NCBI GenBank assembly: GCA_944359935.1
Contig: CALVTD010000006.1
Location: 1 to 41,043 of the forward strand
From: an uncultured Clostridia bacterium
GTDB taxonomy: Bacteria; Bacillota; Clostridia; Christensenellales; UBA1242
Length of the DNA: 41,043 nt
Reading direction: 5' to 3'
Below the pieces are notes generated by a model that did not search any database, was not told the DNA's origin, and saw only the letters and a list, made by a program, of their open reading frames with translations. Position 1 is the stretch's first letter. The number at the start of each line of letters is the position of its first letter. Below are positions 14,736-22,008 of the stretch, in pieces. The translations under genes and the position numbers were made by a program.

Positions 14736-15116
14736 TTAGAAATCTCTATTTAATAGTTTGGCAGTTTTAGCATAGCAAAAATTCCAGGCGTCAGTTATAC
14801 TGTCAAGCACGGCTTGTTTTTTATCAGCCACATCATTAACTTTCAACTGCAAATCATCTAAATTATGTCTTTCCATGATGTCCAGAATGGTTTCTTCAAT
14901 AACTTCACTATTATGTTTAAAAGTTGTTTTAAACTTTTTCAAATTTTGAAAACTCTCTTCAATGCTTTCACCTGAAACAAGCATCAAATCGTTTATGTAA
15001 ATGCACATCCTAGTTAAAATTTTGGATGTTGTTGGTAATGAACTACAAAAGTCACTAACGCTATCACAATAGTTATAATAAGAGTCGTTTACATTATCAA
15101 TATATTCTTCAATCAT
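14736..15116 (-). CDS. Unrecognised helical protein (126 aa)
   Basis: I do not recognise this protein. It is helical, with several Cys and Tyr residues near the N-terminus (YYNYCDSVSDFCSS) and coiled-coil-like stretches (IEETILDIMERHNLDDLQLKVNDVADKK). No membrane segment. Two ATG codons stand in tandem; AGGAG fits the second one (15116) better by spacing, while the first (15119) would add one Met. Its promoter overlaps the mnmA stop codon. Co-transcribed with the gene at 14272. Confidence 0.75.
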   Translation of the reverse strand: MIEEYIDNVNDSYYNYCDSVSDFCSSLPTTSKILTRMCIYINDLMLVSGESIEESFQNLKKFKTTFKHNSEVIEETILDIMERHNLDDLQLKVNDVADKKQAVLDSITDAWNFCYAKTAKLLNRDF

Positions 15117-15143
15117 CATCCTCTCCTTGTTAAATACGCCTTC

Positions 15144-15171
15144 ATTATATCACATTTTGCAGCAATGTCAA
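15144..15171 (-). promoter_or_regulatory. Promoter overlapping the mnmA stop codon
   Basis: On the minus strand TTGACA (15166-15171), 16 bases, TATAAT (15144-15149) with extended TGA. The TGA stop of mnmA (15168-15170) lies inside the -35 box. The leader carries AGGAG. Confidence 0.8.
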
Positions 15172-16238
15172 TACGCCTCGTCGATTACTCCACCGCCATA
15201 ACAAATGCCGTTTTCGTCATACAGCACCACATATTGACCAGGCGTGATTGCGCGCTGTTTTTGGTAAAAATCCACCTTAATATGCGAGGCGTCCAATTGA
15301 GTAACCTTAACCTTTTGGTCTGGCTGACGATATCTAAACTTGGCATAGCAATCAAAAGTTTGCTCCGCAGGCGGCTGAGGAATCCAGTTAAACTCGCTTG
15401 CCAGCAGCCCGTTTGAAAACAATTCTTCCTCCTCGCCCTGTGAAACAACAAGTTGATTTTTTTGCAAGTCTTTTTTAACCACAAACCATCTTTCTCCATT
15501 GCCGCCTTTTTTGCCGCCTATGTTCAACCCTCGCCTTTGCCCAAGCGTGTAATACATAAGCCCGTCATGTTTGCCAACTTTATTGCCCTCTAAATCCACA
15601 ATGTCGCCAGGCTGAGCAGGAAGATAACTTTTCAAAAAGTTTTTAAAGTTTCTTTCGCCAATAAAGCATATGCCGGTGGAATCCTTTTTCTCTGCTGTTG
15701 AAAGCCCAAGTTCTGCGGCAATTTTTCGCACTTCGGGCTTATCAATATCTGCCAAAGGAAACAAAACGCTTGCAAGTTGATATTGAGAAAGTTGGTTTAA
15801 AAAGTAAGATTGGTCTTTGTTTAAATCATGCGCTTTGCAAAGATAGAACTTGCCATCTTTTTCAATCTTTTTGGCATAATGCCCCGTTGCAATCATATCT
15901 GCGCCAAGCGCCTTAGCTTTTTCCAAAAATGGTCCAAACTTGATTTCACGATTGCACAAAACATCAGGATTTGGAGTTCGCCCCTTTTTATATTCCTCTA
16001 AAAAGTGTTTAAAAACGCGGTCATAATACTGCTTTGAATAGTTGACTGAAAAATATGGAATGCCAATTTTATTGCACACGCGCTTTACATCTTCAAAATC
16101 GGTTTCAGCCGTGCAAGAGCCATCCTGCTCTTCCCAATTTACCATGAACAGGCCAATAACATCATGCCCTTGCTGCTTTAAAAGATAGGCCGCAACCGAA
16201 CTGTCAACACCGCCGCTTATTCCAACAACAACCCTCAT
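15168..16238 (-). CDS. mnmA: tRNA-specific 2-thiouridylase MnmA
   Basis: Adds sulfur to uridine 34 of the tRNAs for Lys, Glu and Gln, using ATP to adenylate the base. The N-terminal PP-loop SGGVDSS is at residues 8-14; the two catalytic cysteines are visible, C95 in [12 protein letters not shown] and C191 in [12 protein letters not shown]. The central [11 protein letters not shown] block and a C-terminal beta domain ending GGGVIDEAY follow. 356 residues, normal. The ATG overlaps the stop of the zinc-ribbon gene as ATGA and has AAAGGAG upstream. No cysteine desulfurase gene is adjacent. Confidence 0.97.
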   Translation of the reverse strand: MRVVVGISGGVDSSVAAYLLKQQGHDVIGLFMVNWEEQDGSCTAETDFEDVKRVCNKIGIPYFSVNYSKQYYDRVFKHFLEEYKKGRTPNPDVLCNREIKFGPFLEKAKALGADMIATGHYAKKIEKDGKFYLCKAHDLNKDQSYFLNQLSQYQLASVLFPLADIDKPEVRKIAAELGLSTAEKKDSTGICFIGERNFKNFLKSYLPAQPGDIVDLEGNKVGKHDGLMYYTLGQRRGLNIGGKKGGNGERWFVVKKDLQKNQLVVSQGEEEELFSNGLLASEFNWIPQPPAEQTFDCYAKFRYRQPDQKVKVTQLDASHIKVDFYQKQRAITPGQYVVLYDENGICYGGGVIDEAY

Positions 16239-16741
16239 TTTTTCTCCTTTATGTTAACAACTTCGGCCTCTTGTTTAGGCAGCGACACTGGAATTTTAAA
16301 CCTGCCAAAACATATGCGAACGATGTCAAAAATCCAGCATATGCCGTATATACCCACAAAGAAAGCCATAACATCAATCAACGCGCCGCCAGCAACGCCA
16401 ACAAGATATCCGTTAAAAATCACGCAGACAGAAAGCAAGATGAAGCCCAAAAGATATAAAATCCCCCACCACCATCTGCGAGTATAGAAGTATTGAGCGC
16501 CAAAAAGCCCAAACAGCGTTCCATACAAAATAAGTTTCCACTTTTTTAAATCAATAGGCGTTTTTCTAACAAACACAACGGCATTTCTTTCGCCATTTTT
16601 ATACCTCTCTGCTGCGGCTTTGTTGGTGGCATATTCAAGTTTTGAAAAAACCAGCCCACAATCTGGACACTTGGTTTGATTTATGAGCGCCTTTCCTCCA
16701 CAACGAGGGCATTTTTGCGTTTGTCTGCCTTTAAAATCCAT
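16235..16741 (-). CDS. Zinc-ribbon membrane protein with TM2-like domain
   Basis: About 168 residues. Two CxxC pairs near the N-terminus (CPRCGG and CPDCG) form a zinc ribbon. A hydrophobic region follows with [22 protein letters not shown], the G-x-x-G-x-x-x-FY pattern of TM2 domains, then three more membrane segments and a short tail. Function unknown. A TTG at 16777 in the same frame is the -35 box of its own promoter; the real start is ATG 16741, seven bases after the -10 and without a ribosome site, so the mRNA is probably leaderless. It overlaps mnmA as ATGA and forms an operon with it. Confidence 0.8.
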   Translation of the reverse strand: MDFKGRQTQKCPRCGGKALINQTKCPDCGLVFSKLEYATNKAAAERYKNGERNAVVFVRKTPIDLKKWKLILYGTLFGLFGAQYFYTRRWWWGILYLLGFILLSVCVIFNGYLVGVAGGALIDVMAFFVGIYGICWIFDIVRICFGRFKIPVSLPKQEAEVVNIKEKK

Positions 16742-16748
16742 GTTTAAA

Positions 16749-16777
16749 ATTTTACATTGATTTTGCAGTTTTGTCAA
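16749..16777 (-). promoter_or_regulatory. Promoter predicting a leaderless mRNA for the zinc-ribbon-mnmA operon
   Basis: On the minus strand TTGACA (16772-16777), 17 bases, TAAAAT (16749-16754), then seven bases to ATG 16741. The TGA stop of the cyclase gene (16774-16776) is inside the -35 box. Confidence 0.8.
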
Positions 16778-18186
16778 GAAATATCAAGCCTGTCGCAAGC
16801 GTTATTGAAATAAACATAGGAAGGCTTATCGTCACTCACATATGAAAGAACCTCTTTAAAGCACTTCCTTGCATTGTAATAGTCGGCGCTGTTATAAAGC
16901 CTAACCCCCTCTTCAAATTTGTTTTTAAGCGCAACAAGCCTTTCTCGTTTTTTGCGTGGATAAACCTCTAAGCACTCAAAAACACAGCACGCCTCTTGCC
17001 CAGCAGTGGAAAGAGAGCCGATAAGCCTGTAAGCAAATTTATATTTAACTGGCATGTCATTAAGTGCCGGTTTTGTGAAGATTATTCTTGTTCCCATAAA
17101 CTTGCCTATCTCTTCCAGTTTGTTTGTAATGTCGCCGTCATCACTGATGATGGTTGGGCTCATCCTTGCCTCTTCGCCCATTATACCAATCACCACTTCG
17201 CCAGTGTGGATGCAAATTCGCTCATCAATATTTGGCAGATGTTTTTGTGAGCGGTTTTTAATTTCTATTGCCCTATGCACTGCAACGGCACAATCCATTG
17301 CGCTTTCAGGGCGCGAAAACACCGCCAAAATGCCTTCGCCAGTGTATTTGTCAACAAATCCGCCATACCTTCTAATAATCGGCGAAATTATGTTTAAATA
17401 TGAATTTAAAAAGTTAAAATTCTCTTCCAGCGAAAGCGCACTTGGCTGTTTGGCGCTGCCCACTATGTCGCAATACATGGTGGTTGCTTTTTTGCGAACC
17501 TGATTGCCAAGTTCAAGTTCGGTTATGGAATTTTTTCCCAAAAATTTTAAAAATTGGCGCGGAATAAACTTTTGCGCTTCAAGGTCTGTTTGTTTAGCCA
17601 AATCTTCCTTTTCCAGATAGTTATAGTTGATTTTTTCAAGCGCGGCCTCAATGTTTTGAAATTGTTTGGATTTTCCCAGCCAAATTTTTTCTTCGCCAAT
17701 TCTGCCATCACCCAACCTGCGCGTAAACTGTTCAATTTTCTGCACTGGTCTGCAAACATATGAGTAAATTAAAAACAGCACAACAAAATAAATAAGCGTA
17801 AGCAAAATGCCCCATAAAACCATGTTGTAAATGTTTTGCGCGGAAATGTTTAGCACCGCACGAATAGACTCAAAAATAACTCCGTCAAAGATTGCGCTGC
17901 CTGCAATAAAAAACATGCCTATGCCATAGAAAATGCTTAGTGGAAGCGTTGCAAAAAATATGGTTTTTGAAAGTTTAAGTGTTCGCAAAAATCTAAGATA
18001 CAATATGCCGCCAAAAATGTTGTTTACAACAAATAAAATAATTCCAACAATGCCAAGCGTGTCAAAATTAAAAATAAATCCGGTGCCTGTGGCGATTATT
18101 CCAGCAAAAACATACTGCCCCAGCACCAGCGACGGAATTAAGGTTAAAACATAAAAAGCGATTAAAACTTTTGTAGAGGTTTTCAT
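16774..18186 (-). CDS. Membrane-anchored class III nucleotide cyclase homologue
   Basis: About 470 residues. Residues 1-145 hold several membrane segments (first KVLIAFYVLTLIPSLVLG, last LLTLIYFVVLFLIYSYV). A HAMP-like segment follows (RPVQKIEQFTRRLGDGRI, 146-163), then the cyclase domain (about 232-410) and a short TPR-like C-terminus (EEGVRLYNSADYYNARKCFKEVL). In the cyclase domain the first metal ligand is present (D240 in YCDIVGSA), but the second position is Glu (E284 in KYTGEGILAVF, usually GD), and the Asn/Arg pair expected after GD reads SDDGDITNKLEEI. Activity is therefore uncertain. I start at MKTSTK (ATG 18186); ATG 18258 would add 24 residues without a ribosome site. Confidence 0.85.
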   Translation of the reverse strand: MKTSTKVLIAFYVLTLIPSLVLGQYVFAGIIATGTGFIFNFDTLGIVGIILFVVNNIFGGILYLRFLRTLKLSKTIFFATLPLSIFYGIGMFFIAGSAIFDGVIFESIRAVLNISAQNIYNMVLWGILLTLIYFVVLFLIYSYVCRPVQKIEQFTRRLGDGRIGEEKIWLGKSKQFQNIEAALEKINYNYLEKEDLAKQTDLEAQKFIPRQFLKFLGKNSITELELGNQVRKKATTMYCDIVGSAKQPSALSLEENFNFLNSYLNIISPIIRRYGGFVDKYTGEGILAVFSRPESAMDCAVAVHRAIEIKNRSQKHLPNIDERICIHTGEVVIGIMGEEARMSPTIISDDGDITNKLEEIGKFMGTRIIFTKPALNDMPVKYKFAYRLIGSLSTAGQEACCVFECLEVYPRKKRERLVALKNKFEEGVRLYNSADYYNARKCFKEVLSYVSDDKPSYVYFNNACDRLDIS

Positions 18187-18212
18187 ACCCCTATTTTGAG
18201 AAAAATAAAAAA

Positions 18213-18240
18213 TTGTATTCTCGTGAATAGAAAATAATTT
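18213..18240 (+). promoter_or_regulatory. Possible promoter of the gene at 18275
   Basis: TTGTAT (18213-18218), 16 bases, TAATTT (18235-18240). A small palindrome TATTC/GAATA (18216-18229) lies in the spacer. Weak matches only. Confidence 0.35.
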
Positions 18241-18274
18241 TATCCGCACAATAGCCATAAAAGGAGAAACAAAA

Positions 18275-18718
18275 ATGGAAAAAGACGAACTTTTAATGGA
18301 CTATGTAAACGCCATCTATCAAAACATAAACGCAGGCACACAATCTATTGAAGATATCTTGCCAAAAATTGAAGATGACAGTTTTAAAAAGGTTGTTGCA
18401 GAAATTCAAAGCGACTACATGGCACTTGCCAAGGAATGCGAACTTTTTGCCAAAAGCGAAAACATCAAAGGCATAAAAGGCAACAACTGGTTTGAAAAAG
18501 CAAGAATGTGGATGAGCGTGAACATGTCCACTATGGCAGATAAATCTAACCGCAAAATTGCTGAACTTTTATTGCTTGGTTCTTTCATGGGTTATATCAC
18601 TTGCATAAAGGATTTGTCAGACCATAAAGGCATTTCCAGCGAACTAGATGAAATTCTAGAAAAACTTAAAAACTATCAAAAAGGCAGCATAGAAAAACTT
18701 CTGCCTTACCTAGATTAA
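18275..18718 (+). CDS. Unrecognised four-helix-type protein (147 aa)
   Basis: I do not recognise this protein with certainty. It is entirely helical by eye, with long amphipathic stretches (DDSFKKVVAEIQSDYMALAKECELFAK; MWMSVNMSTMADKSNRKIAELLLLGSFMGYITCIKDL), resembling small ferritin-like or DUF2383-like bundles, but I see no clear metal-binding E-x-x-H pattern. AAAGGAG lies eight bases before ATG 18275. It is divergent from the cyclase gene and is followed by a perfect palindrome at 18727-18754. Confidence 0.8.
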   Translation: MEKDELLMDYVNAIYQNINAGTQSIEDILPKIEDDSFKKVVAEIQSDYMALAKECELFAKSENIKGIKGNNWFEKARMWMSVNMSTMADKSNRKIAELLLLGSFMGYITCIKDLSDHKGISSELDEILEKLKNYQKGSIEKLLPYLD

Positions 18719-18726
18719 AAAATTAG

Positions 18727-18754
18727 TATTATGTTATATTTTCATAACATAATA
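18727..18754. repeat. Perfect 11-bp AT-rich palindrome
   Basis: TATTATGTTAT (18727-18737) and ATAACATAATA (18744-18754) around the loop ATTTTC. It follows the stop of the gene at 18275 by eight bases. There is no T-run after it on either strand, so it is a poor intrinsic terminator. Confidence 0.7.
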
Positions 18755-18792
18755 GTCAAAAACATGGTGCGTCTTAGTGCCATATTTTTATT

Positions 18793-19632
18793 TTAAAATA
18801 AGTTTAAATCCTTAATTTTCATTGTTATAGGATTTTTCATGCAAAGCGAAAGCACCGCCTTTTCACTTAATATGCGCGTCTTCCCGTCCGCATAAAGCAC
18901 ATAAAACAGCGTAAGTTTACTTGCGTCTATGGCTCGCAAAAGTTGTCCCAAAGTGGCATCTTCATCAACAGCCAAACTTTTCACGGACGAAAAATTTTTG
19001 ATTTTTTTATTGAATAAATTCACGCTTTCATATTTGCCTTCAAACTTGCTTTCCATAATGCCTCCCAGCAGAAAAACAACCATAAGCGCCAAAGTTGGAT
19101 TGTAGTTAACAAAACATGTGATTACAAATCCTGCAAAAAATATCACGCAAAAAACTATGTTTAGGGCAATGGAAATTTTAAGCGCCTTTTTTCTTCCCAA
19201 TTTTTCACTAAGCGCACTTACAAACACTCTTCCGCCATCCAAAGGATATGCCGGCAACAAATTGAAAATTGCCAAAAACAAACTAAACGCCGCCATCTCA
19301 AATGTGAATGAATATAGCGCTGGAAAAAGCCACCAAAACCCCACAAAAATAAAACTTAGCGCCAGACTTGTTATTGGCCCTGCAAGCGCGATTTTAACCT
19401 CGTCGTATGGCAAAAACTTTCCGTCTTTATAGTTTAGTGCAACACCATACGGGGCAAGATAAAATCCGCTTAATTTATACCCTAACCTTTTAGCCACAAC
19501 AAAATGCCCAAGTTCATGGACAAGCACAACTGCAAGCAAAATAAAAAACTGCATGACAGCATGAACTATCACAAACCAAACCAACAAAAGTAAAAAGGTT
19601 GGATGGATGGGAATTTTTTTTATAAACCGCAT
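18793..19632 (-). CDS. spoIVFB: SpoIVFB-like site-2 protease (M50)
   Basis: Intramembrane zinc metalloprotease; Bacillus SpoIVFB cleaves pro-sigma-K in the mother cell. Seen: the N-terminus FIKKIPIHPTFLLLLVWF, matching the SpoIVFB start; the zinc motif HELGH (residues 39-43); LAPYGVAL and LAGPITSLAL; the second motif FNLLPAYPLDGGR with the third zinc ligand Asp; then a C-terminal CBS-like region (ESVNLFNKKIKNF to the end). About 280 residues from ATG 19632. An in-frame stretch continues 43 codons upstream but its residues are unlike the family; neither start has a ribosome site, so the start is uncertain. No SpoIVFA partner or sigK gene is in the window. Confidence 0.85.
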   Translation of the reverse strand: MRFIKKIPIHPTFLLLLVWFVIVHAVMQFFILLAVVLVHELGHFVVAKRLGYKLSGFYLAPYGVALNYKDGKFLPYDEVKIALAGPITSLALSFIFVGFWWLFPALYSFTFEMAAFSLFLAIFNLLPAYPLDGGRVFVSALSEKLGRKKALKISIALNIVFCVIFFAGFVITCFVNYNPTLALMVVFLLGGIMESKFEGKYESVNLFNKKIKNFSSVKSLAVDEDATLGQLLRAIDASKLTLFYVLYADGKTRILSEKAVLSLCMKNPITMKIKDLNLF

Positions 19633-19782
19633 AACTGGCACACCGTTAAAACAATCAAAGCGGTTATGTCGGCAAGGATTAGCAAGCCCACACATTTTTT
19701 CAAACTGATTTGCCTTGAATATTTTATTTTCATAATCTAAATTTATGCTTTGCGGGGTCAATTTATTTGGGTTTTTTCACAT

Positions 19783-19867
19783 GCGCCCCGCCTCGCCCGT
19801 TAAGGGCGGCTTTTTGCGCTGCTTGTGCGCAAAAAAACAACCGCCAAAGCGGTTGTTTGCGGGGCGC
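19783..19867. repeat. Composite palindrome: outer stem enclosing three hairpins
   Basis: Outer arms GCGCCCCGC (19783-19791) and GCGGGGCGC (19859-19867) are perfectly complementary. Between them are three hairpins: CGCCC/GGGCG (19794-19798, 19804-19808), TTTTTGCGC/GCGCAAAAA (19811-19819, 19827-19835) and AACAACCGC/GCGGTTGTT (19836-19844, 19849-19857). The third acts as the scpB terminator on the minus strand. The whole could fold as a cloverleaf-like four-way junction in DNA or RNA. Confidence 0.85.
19831..19857 (-). terminator. Terminator of the scpAB operon
   Basis: Minus-strand stem AACAACCGC / GCGGTTGTT (nine perfect pairs, loop TTTG), followed by five further T's. It lies 11 bases after the scpB stop and inside the composite palindrome. 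Confidence 0.85.
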
Positions 19868-19868
19868 G

Positions 19869-20525
19869 TTATTCTCCGTCCACCGAGTAAAACTCCTCGC
19901 CTTCCTCAGGCTGAGGCATTTCATCTTCAAACTGAAAATCGTCAACGTTCTTGAAAAGCGAGTTATTTTCAGGCTCATCTTCATCATGCAGAATTTTAAT
20001 TCTTTCCATTAATTCGCTGTAATCTGGAAGGTCGTTTACATCTTTAATGTTAAACCTTTTCAAAAACTCCTCTGTTGTGCCGAACAATAACGGCCTGCCA
20101 ACTGCATCTTTCCTTCCCACAATTTCAATCATGTTTTGGTCCAAAAGCGCCTGCGTTGCATAATCACAGTTAACCCTTCGAATGTCTTCAATTTCAAGTT
20201 TGGTTACTGGCTGCTTATATGCAATGATGGCCAGTGTTTCCAAAGCCGCACGAGTAAGCGATTTTTCCCTGACAGGGCTTAAAACATTTGAAACATAGTT
20301 TGCAAAATTTGGATTGGAAGCAAGTTGAATTTTGTTTTTAAACCTGATAAGATGCACTCCGTTTTCACCCGAGCACTCCTCTTCAAGTGCGCAAACAGCC
20401 TTTTCAAGTTCTTTCATGCTGACATCAAGTTTTTCAGCCAAATATTCCTTCTCAACACCTTCGCCAGCAACAAACAAAACCGCCCTGACAACCTCTTTTA
20501 AATTAAATTGTGTATCGATGCTCAT
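19869..20525 (-). CDS. scpB: Segregation and condensation protein B
   Basis: Winged-helix kleisin-associated protein; dimers bind ScpA in the SMC complex. Seen: KEVVRAVLFVAGEGVEKEYLAEKLDV at the N-terminus, SLTRAALETLAIIAYKQPVTKLEIEDIRRVNCD (the most conserved ScpB block), and GRKDAVGRPLLFGTTEEFLKRF. The last 50 residues form a strongly acidic tail (DEDEPENN, EDEMPQPEEGEE). 218 residues. The ATG overlaps the scpA stop as ATGA, so the two are translationally coupled. Confidence 0.96.
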   Translation of the reverse strand: MSIDTQFNLKEVVRAVLFVAGEGVEKEYLAEKLDVSMKELEKAVCALEEECSGENGVHLIRFKNKIQLASNPNFANYVSNVLSPVREKSLTRAALETLAIIAYKQPVTKLEIEDIRRVNCDYATQALLDQNMIEIVGRKDAVGRPLLFGTTEEFLKRFNIKDVNDLPDYSELMERIKILHDEDEPENNSLFKNVDDFQFEDEMPQPEEGEEFYSVDGE

Positions 20526-21274
20526 GCTTCCTCCTCATTTGAAATGATATGTATTTTATTAAATATTCCCGCCTGTTCAACCCTTACGGTTTGCAGTTTT
20601 AAAAGTTCCAAAAGCGCCAAGAAAACGTTTATCATCTCACTTTTGGTCATGTCTTCAACAAACAAATCCTCAAAGTCAAAGCGCTTGTGTTCACGCGAAT
20701 AATTGCGGATTGATATAATTTTTTCCGCCACTGTAAATCTATCCTTCACCACCATTTTAGGTGCTGGCGCTTGTTTTGGCTTTAAACTTGCCCTTGCCAA
20801 AATTCCCGCAAAAGCGTCCAAAAGTTTGTCAAGCACCATGTCTTTAAGCACAATCTTAACCTTTTCGGTTTCTTCACCAGGTGCGCGATAGAATTTGTTT
20901 ACATCCTCTCGCTCTTTCAGCGTTGCGCCAATGTTTTTGAAAAGTTCATATTCTTTAAGTCTTCTAAGCAGCAGTGCTTCGCTGTCTTCTTCCTCTTCCT
21001 CCTCTTCATTCATAACTGGAAGCAGGTATTTAGATTTTATTTCAATCAGCGTTGCAGCCACCGTGATAAACTCACTCGCGCGCTCCATATCCACAGAAGA
21101 AAGGTCTTGCATATAGTCAAGATATTGCTCTGTGATGTCGGCAAGTTTAACATCCATAATGTCCATCTTGGAGGATTTAATCAGGTGCAACAATAAATCA
21201 AGCGGGCCTTCAAAATTATCCAACTTAAACCTAACTTTATCATCCAAAAAATTTAATTGTTCGCCCGTTTCCAT
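20522..21274 (-). CDS. scpA: Segregation and condensation protein A (kleisin)
   Basis: Kleisin subunit that bridges the SMC heads. Seen: FKLDNFEGPLDLLLHLIKSSKMDIMDV at the N-terminus, ITEQYLDYMQ, AATLIEIKSKYLLP, an acidic EEEEEEDSEALLLRRLKEYE segment, and a C-terminal winged helix (KSEMINVFLALLELLKLQTVRVEQ). I start at ATG 21274, with GGAGG eight bases upstream, giving 250 residues; a GTG five codons earlier falls at the ribosome site. The start overlaps the stop of the upstream protease gene as TAATG. Confidence 0.96.
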   Translation of the reverse strand: METGEQLNFLDDKVRFKLDNFEGPLDLLLHLIKSSKMDIMDVKLADITEQYLDYMQDLSSVDMERASEFITVAATLIEIKSKYLLPVMNEEEEEEEDSEALLLRRLKEYELFKNIGATLKEREDVNKFYRAPGEETEKVKIVLKDMVLDKLLDAFAGILARASLKPKQAPAPKMVVKDRFTVAEKIISIRNYSREHKRFDFEDLFVEDMTKSEMINVFLALLELLKLQTVRVEQAGIFNKIHIISNEEEA

Positions 21275-21933
21275 TAGAACAGCCTCCACAGGTCAAAGAA
21301 TAAACTTTCAACTCCACCAACAACATAGTAATAGAACAAATCAAAAATTGGCAGAATGATTATTACTAACAAAATTATACTACCATATCTGTACATAAAT
21401 TGTAAGAATTTGTTATCAGGTTTTAAAAATGATGCCAAAAAGTTGAATCCGTCAAGTGGGTAAATTGGCAGGATGTTAAACAGCGCAAGTGAAAAATTAA
21501 CAGTTGAGGCAATCATCAGGAAGAAGAACACAAACTCAAAAAACACATTGTTGAGATTTAAAAGCGGCGAAATAAAGAAATACAAACAACTGAAAATTAT
21601 TCCAAGCACAAAGTTTGTAATCACGCCAGAAGACGAAACCAGCCTTATACCCTTTTTGTAGTTTCTAAAATGCAGCGGATTTACTGGCACAGGCTTAGCC
21701 CATCCAAACCCCACAAGCAAAAATGAAAACAGCCCAAAGCCATCGATATGCTTGAAAGGATTAAGCGACATTCTGCCTAAACTCTTTGCCGTTTTATCTC
21801 CACACCAGTTTGCCACCACAGCGTGTGAGAATTCGTGAGCAGAAAATGCAAAAGCCACAGCCAAAAAGTAGGCTAAAATAAAAGCCAAAAATTCCCATCC
21901 GCTTAATTGAAGTGTGAAGAGATAGTAAATCAT
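21274..21933 (-). CDS. Site-2 protease family membrane protein (M50)
   Basis: Small intramembrane zinc metalloprotease homologue of the type usually found just upstream of scpA. Seen: AFSAHEFSHAVVANWCGDKTAKSLGRMSLNP with the zinc motif HEFSH (33-37); PVNPLHFRNYKKGIRLVSSSGVITNFVLG; and ALFNILPIYPLDGFNFL with the distal Asp ligand. Five or six hydrophobic segments, 219 residues. No PDZ or CBS domain. Substrate unknown. First gene of the operon with scpA and scpB. ATG 21933 follows the -10 by eight bases with no ribosome site, so the mRNA start is nearly leaderless. Confidence 0.9.
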   Translation of the reverse strand: MIYYLFTLQLSGWEFLAFILAYFLAVAFAFSAHEFSHAVVANWCGDKTAKSLGRMSLNPFKHIDGFGLFSFLLVGFGWAKPVPVNPLHFRNYKKGIRLVSSSGVITNFVLGIIFSCLYFFISPLLNLNNVFFEFVFFFLMIASTVNFSLALFNILPIYPLDGFNFLASFLKPDNKFLQFMYRYGSIILLVIIILPIFDLFYYYVVGGVESLFFDLWRLF

Positions 21934-21941
21934 ACTTATTC

Positions 21942-21970
21942 AGTATATCAAAACCCAAAAATTTTTCCAA
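21942..21970 (-). promoter_or_regulatory. Promoter of the M50-scpA-scpB operon, near-leaderless
   Basis: On the minus strand TTGGAA (21965-21970), 17 bases, TATACT (21942-21947) with extended TGA; eight bases to the ATG. The -35 begins one base after the T-run of the dacF terminator. Confidence 0.65.
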
Positions 21971-21971
21971 C

Positions 21972-21998
21972 AAAAAACCCGCCTTTTACAGCGGGTTT
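21972..21998 (-). terminator. Terminator of dacF
   Basis: Minus-strand stem AAACCCGC (21991-21998) with GCGGGTTT (21975-21982), loop TGTAAAAG, followed by T's. Strong GC core. Confidence 0.9.
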
Positions 21999-22008
21999 AG
22001 GTTTTTTC

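Noticed and set aside
16742..16777. TTG start of the zinc-ribbon gene at 16777
   Set aside because: This TTG is the first codon-sized unit of a consensus -35 box, and the next codons are promoter spacer and -10; the real start is ATG 16741.
18793..19761. 43-residue N-terminal extension of the SpoIVFB-like protease
   Set aside because: The extra residues do not resemble the family, and the first codons lie on a TTGACC/TAGATT promoter-like sequence; the SpoIVFB-type N-terminus begins at 19632.
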